DNA of 7,808 bases from assembly GCA_946886185.1 (NCBI GenBank), contig CAMPIC010000113.1, positions 1 through 7,808 on the forward strand, in the 5' to 3' direction. Under the pieces are notes generated by a model. The model did not search any database. It was not told the origin of the DNA and saw only the letters and a list, made by a program, of their open reading frames with translations. A program made the position numbers and the translations under genes. Numbering within the stretch: the first letter of the stretch is position 1; every line of letters starts with the position of its first letter. The stretch is from an uncultured bacterium. Lineage in GTDB: Bacteria; Eisenbacteria; RBG-16-71-46; CAIMUX01. Positions 5,769-7,808 of the stretch are shown here, piece by piece.

Positions 5769-6722
5769 GTGGGACGCAGTGGCGTAGAGTGCGCACCCAT
5801 GGACCCTAACCATCCTGGCGATGCTCCGCCGCAATTGCCGCGCGGCGAGTCGAGCCGCCCGCCCTGCCGGGTCGGTCTCGCCTTGAGCGGAGGCGCGGCG
5901 CGCAGCGTGGCGCACATCGGAGTCCTGAAGGCATTCCGTGAAGCCGGCGTCCCCATCGACGCGCTCGCGGGCACGAGCGGCGGCGCGGTCATCGCGGTGC
6001 TCTATGCGTCCGGGATCTCCATCGCGGATCTGGAGCGCGTCGCGGTCGGCTTGCGGCGTCGCGACCTGGGGAAGATCACGCTCAGCCGGATGGGCATCAT
6101 CTCGATCCGGCCGCTCGAGTCGCTCCTGCGAACGCTCATCGACGATGTCCGTCTGGAAGATCTCTATCCTCCCACCGCGATCGTCGCCACCAATCTGGTG
6201 CGGCGCGCGCGTCACGAGTTTCGTTCGGGAAGCGCGATCGAAGCAGTGCTGGCAAGCTCGGCGATGCCGCACATCTATCGGCCGGTGGAAGTGGGTGGCG
6301 AGCTCTACACCGACGGGAGCGTGGTCGAGTACCTGCCGCTCTCCGCGCTGCGCCCATGCCGGCCCCTCGTGCGCGTCGGATCGCACCTCCTGCCCGAGGA
6401 GTATCAGAGCCGCCCGCGTCATCTCGGACACGTGGTGGCTTCGATCGTCAACATCATCCAGCGCGCGAATGCGATCGTCTCGCAGGCGGAAGCGGATGTC
6501 CTGGTGCGTCCCGCGGTCGCGCCGTTCTCTCCGTTCGAGCTCGTCAATGGGCGCGAGCTGATCGAAGCGGGATACGTCGCCGCGCAGCAGCAGATCCCGC
6601 GCATCCTGCAGCTTCTGGACGAGCGGACCCGCTGGCTGGGGGAGTTGGTACCGGGGCCCGGAGAAGCCGGCTCGCCGGACAGCGCGCCTACGGCGACGCG
6701 CTCTCCCGACCGGCGCGAGTGA
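5769..6722 (+). CDS. Patatin-like phospholipase (RssA/NTE-type serine hydrolase)
   Basis: A 317-residue predicted lipid acyl hydrolase using a Ser-Asp dyad. In order: a short polar N-terminus (1-33), a first strand with oxyanion loop LSGGAARSVAHIGVL (39-53), the nucleophile elbow G-T-S-G-G with Ser70 (68-72), ASSAMPHIY (162-170), and the catalytic aspartate in T-D-G-S (Asp182). This order and spacing match bacterial patatin proteins of the RssA/NTE type. The oxyanion loop differs from the usual GGGAARG-like form in having Ser40 and Ser46 at glycine positions, and the DG(G/A) motif is DGS. Both catalytic residues are present. No signal peptide is evident, so it is probably cytosolic or membrane-associated. 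The last 25 residues are rich in Pro, Ser and Arg and look disordered. GTG at 5769 is preferred because of its GGAGGA; ATG at 5799 is the alternative. The substrate cannot be told from sequence. Confidence 0.9.
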   Translation: MGRSGVECAPMDPNHPGDAPPQLPRGESSRPPCRVGLALSGGAARSVAHIGVLKAFREAGVPIDALAGTSGGAVIAVLYASGISIADLERVAVGLRRRDLGKITLSRMGIISIRPLESLLRTLIDDVRLEDLYPPTAIVATNLVRRARHEFRSGSAIEAVLASSAMPHIYRPVEVGGELYTDGSVVEYLPLSALRPCRPLVRVGSHLLPEEYQSRPRHLGHVVASIVNIIQRANAIVSQAEADVLVRPAVAPFSPFELVNGRELIEAGYVAAQQQIPRILQLLDERTRWLGELVPGPGEAGSPDSAPTATRSPDRRE

Positions 6723-6753
6723 ACGGATTGCGCCGGCGAGCGCACGGCCGAAC

Positions 6754-7731
6754 ATGAATGAGCGGCCCCAGCGCCTGAGACGAGCAGCGGCAGCGTCTCG
6801 CGAGAGGATGGCTCCCGCGGCGCCTGAGACGAGCGGCGCCGTGCCTCATGATAGGCTCGCTCCCATGGGATCGGGCGTGCAAGGCCAGGACCTCTCGAAC
6901 TCCGCGTCGCCAGAACGGTCCGCGCAGGGAATGCTGCTCTCTGCGTTCGTGCTCACGCGCAACGAAGCGCACAACATCGAGCGCTGCCTCGCGTCTCTCT
7001 CGTTCTGCGACGAGATCGTGCTGCTCGATGCCGAGAGCGAGGACGACACGGTCGCGCGCGCGCGACGCTTCACCCAGCGCATTTGGGTGGAGCCGTGGCG
7101 CGGATTTTCCGACCAGAGGACGCTCGCGGTCTCCCGCTGCCGCGGCGACTGGGTGCTGTGGATCGACGCGGACGAAGTGGTCACGCCCGAACTGGCCGAT
7201 TCGATCCAACGAGCGGTGCGTTCGAAGACGCCGAAGGCGGGCTACTGGGTCTGCCGCCGCGTCCACTACCTGGGCCGCTGGATGCGTCACGGAGGATGGG
7301 GCCAGGATTGGGTGCTGCGCCTCTGCCGGCGCGAGCAGGCCCGATTCTCCGGAGCGCGCGTCCACGAACAGGTGGTGCTCGAAGGAGAGACGGCGCGGCT
7401 CGCCGGCATCCTCGAGCATTACAGCTACCGCGATCTCGGACATCACTGGCAGAAGATCGATCTGCTCAGTCGACTCGGCGCCGAGGAAGCGTGGTCGCGC
7501 GGCCGTCGGACCCATCTCGTCGACCTGCTCTTTCGACCGCCGGCGCGATCGGCCAAGATGTATCTACTGCGACTCGGGATTCTCGACGGCTGGCGCGGCC
7601 TCGTCGCCGCGTGCCTCGCAGGGTGCTACGTGTTCTTGAAATACGCGCGACTGAAAGAAATGGAAGCGTGCGACGATCCCCGCCCGAAACTTGATTCCAC
7701 GATTCTCGAAGAGAAGGAGAGCGCCCGATGA
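6754..7731 (+). CDS. Glycosyltransferase family 2, LPS-core type (WaaE/KdtX-like)
   Basis: A GT-A-fold glycosyltransferase of the group that adds a sugar to the lipopolysaccharide inner core or related envelope glycans, acting at the cytoplasmic face of the inner membrane. The catalytic part starts at about residue 60: LLSAFVLTRNEAHNIERCL (61-79), EIVLLDAESEDDTV (87-100, nucleotide-sugar binding), WIDADE with the metal-binding D138-A-D140, GGWGQDWVLRL (180-190), RVHEQV (202-207) and the hydrophobic tail GILDGWRGLV...YVFLKYARL (275-300). These match the WaaE/KdtX group. Residues 1-59 are not conserved in the family, have no ribosome site at ATG 6754, and cover an out-of-phase 49-bp repeat, so the real start may be ATG 6865 (AGG 9 nt upstream) or ATG 6931, which gives 266 residues, close to the usual family length. 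The stop overlaps the next gene's ATG. Donor and acceptor sugars cannot be assigned. Confidence 0.92.
   Translation: MNERPQRLRRAAAASRERMAPAAPETSGAVPHDRLAPMGSGVQGQDLSNSASPERSAQGMLLSAFVLTRNEAHNIERCLASLSFCDEIVLLDAESEDDTVARARRFTQRIWVEPWRGFSDQRTLAVSRCRGDWVLWIDADEVVTPELADSIQRAVRSKTPKAGYWVCRRVHYLGRWMRHGGWGQDWVLRLCRREQARFSGARVHEQVVLEGETARLAGILEHYSYRDLGHHWQKIDLLSRLGAEEAWSRGRRTHLVDLLFRPPARSAKMYLLRLGILDGWRGLVAACLAGCYVFLKYARLKEMEACDDPRPKLDSTILEEKESAR
6771..6838 (+). repeat. Imperfect direct repeat, 49-bp period, upstream of the glycosyltransferase domain
   Basis: GCGCCTGAGACGAGC occurs at 6771-6785 and 6820-6834, and one mismatch later both continue GCG. The period of 49 is not a multiple of three, so the copies are read in different frames. 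Between them lie the palindrome TCTCGCGAGA (6796-6805) and a hairpin GAGACG/CGTCTC (6777-6782/6794-6799). This looks more like intergenic or leader sequence than a conserved protein domain. Confidence 0.5.
7714..7719 (+). promoter_or_regulatory. Shine-Dalgarno of the gene at the right edge
   Basis: AAGGAG lies 8 nt before the ATG at 7728, within the last codons of the glycosyltransferase gene. It is among the best ribosome sites in the window and supports a real downstream gene. Confidence 0.65.
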
Positions 7732-7808
7732 TCGTCGAGCCCGAATCCGCCGGATCTTCCGAGCAGCCCCGTCCGACATCGGCGGATCAGCCCGCGTCGC
7801 CTGCCGGT
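7728..7808 (+). CDS. Start of an unidentified gene, cut by the window edge
   Basis: An open frame of 27 codons beginning MIVEPESAGSSEQPRP and running off the end of the window without a stop. Its ATG overlaps the TGA of the glycosyltransferase gene (ATGA), and a strong AAGGAG sits 8 nt upstream, so translational coupling in the same operon is likely. The visible part is polar and rich in Pro, Ser, Ala and Glu, resembling a disordered N-terminal extension; there is no signal peptide. The product cannot be identified from this fragment. Context suggests an envelope-glycan gene, which is inference only. Confidence 0.62.
   Translation, partial: MIVEPESAGSSEQPRPTSADQPASPAG

Noticed and set aside
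5667..6755. 362-codon minus-strand frame opposite the patatin-like gene
   Set aside because: It covers the whole patatin-like gene and runs into the spacers on both sides. The product is Arg/Ala/Asp-rich without any domain, and the plus-strand gene has intact catalytic motifs and a good ribosome site.

Overview
The window is GC-rich, gene-dense bacterial chromosome with no sign of a mobile element, phage or CRISPR array. The gene types suggest a Gram-negative (diderm) organism: a PorV/PorQ-like outer-membrane barrel, a large exported Ig-repeat protein ending in a FlgD-like domain, and an LPS-core type glycosyltransferase. That combination fits the FCB/Eisenbacteria-like part of the tree, but this is inference from protein families and not a phylogenetic result.

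Layout. Bases 1-220 hold no recognisable gene, only small inverted repeats and a strong 10-bp terminator-like hairpin (133-170). A small three-helix membrane protein of DUF4870/Tic20-like type lies at 221-559 (+). It is followed by a perfect 9-bp hairpin (568-590) shared by two convergent transcripts. From 5618 down to 702 runs a three-gene minus-strand operon: an exported protein with four Ig-like domains (a 220-residue tandem duplication) and a FlgD-like C-terminus; a PorV/PorQ-like outer-membrane protein 4 nt downstream; and a full-length biosynthetic arginine decarboxylase (speA) joined to the barrel gene by a TGATG stop/start overlap. A near-consensus sigma-70 promoter, TTGACA-N18-TATAGT, lies at 5666-5695 just upstream.

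Divergently, on the plus strand, are a patatin-like (RssA/NTE-type) serine hydrolase (5769-6722), a family-2 glycosyltransferase resembling WaaE/KdtX (6754-7731, true start uncertain), and the first 27 codons of another gene whose ATG overlaps the glycosyltransferase stop (ATGA) and which continues past the window edge.

How they fit together. The plus-strand set looks like cell-envelope work (lipid hydrolysis, LPS-core sugar transfer). The minus-strand operon pairs a probable surface-exposed protein with an outer-membrane barrel, suggesting a cargo and its export or anchoring partner, and adds polyamine biosynthesis through agmatine in an unexpected translationally coupled arrangement. I see no clearly new defence or mobile system. 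The most interesting point is this operon.
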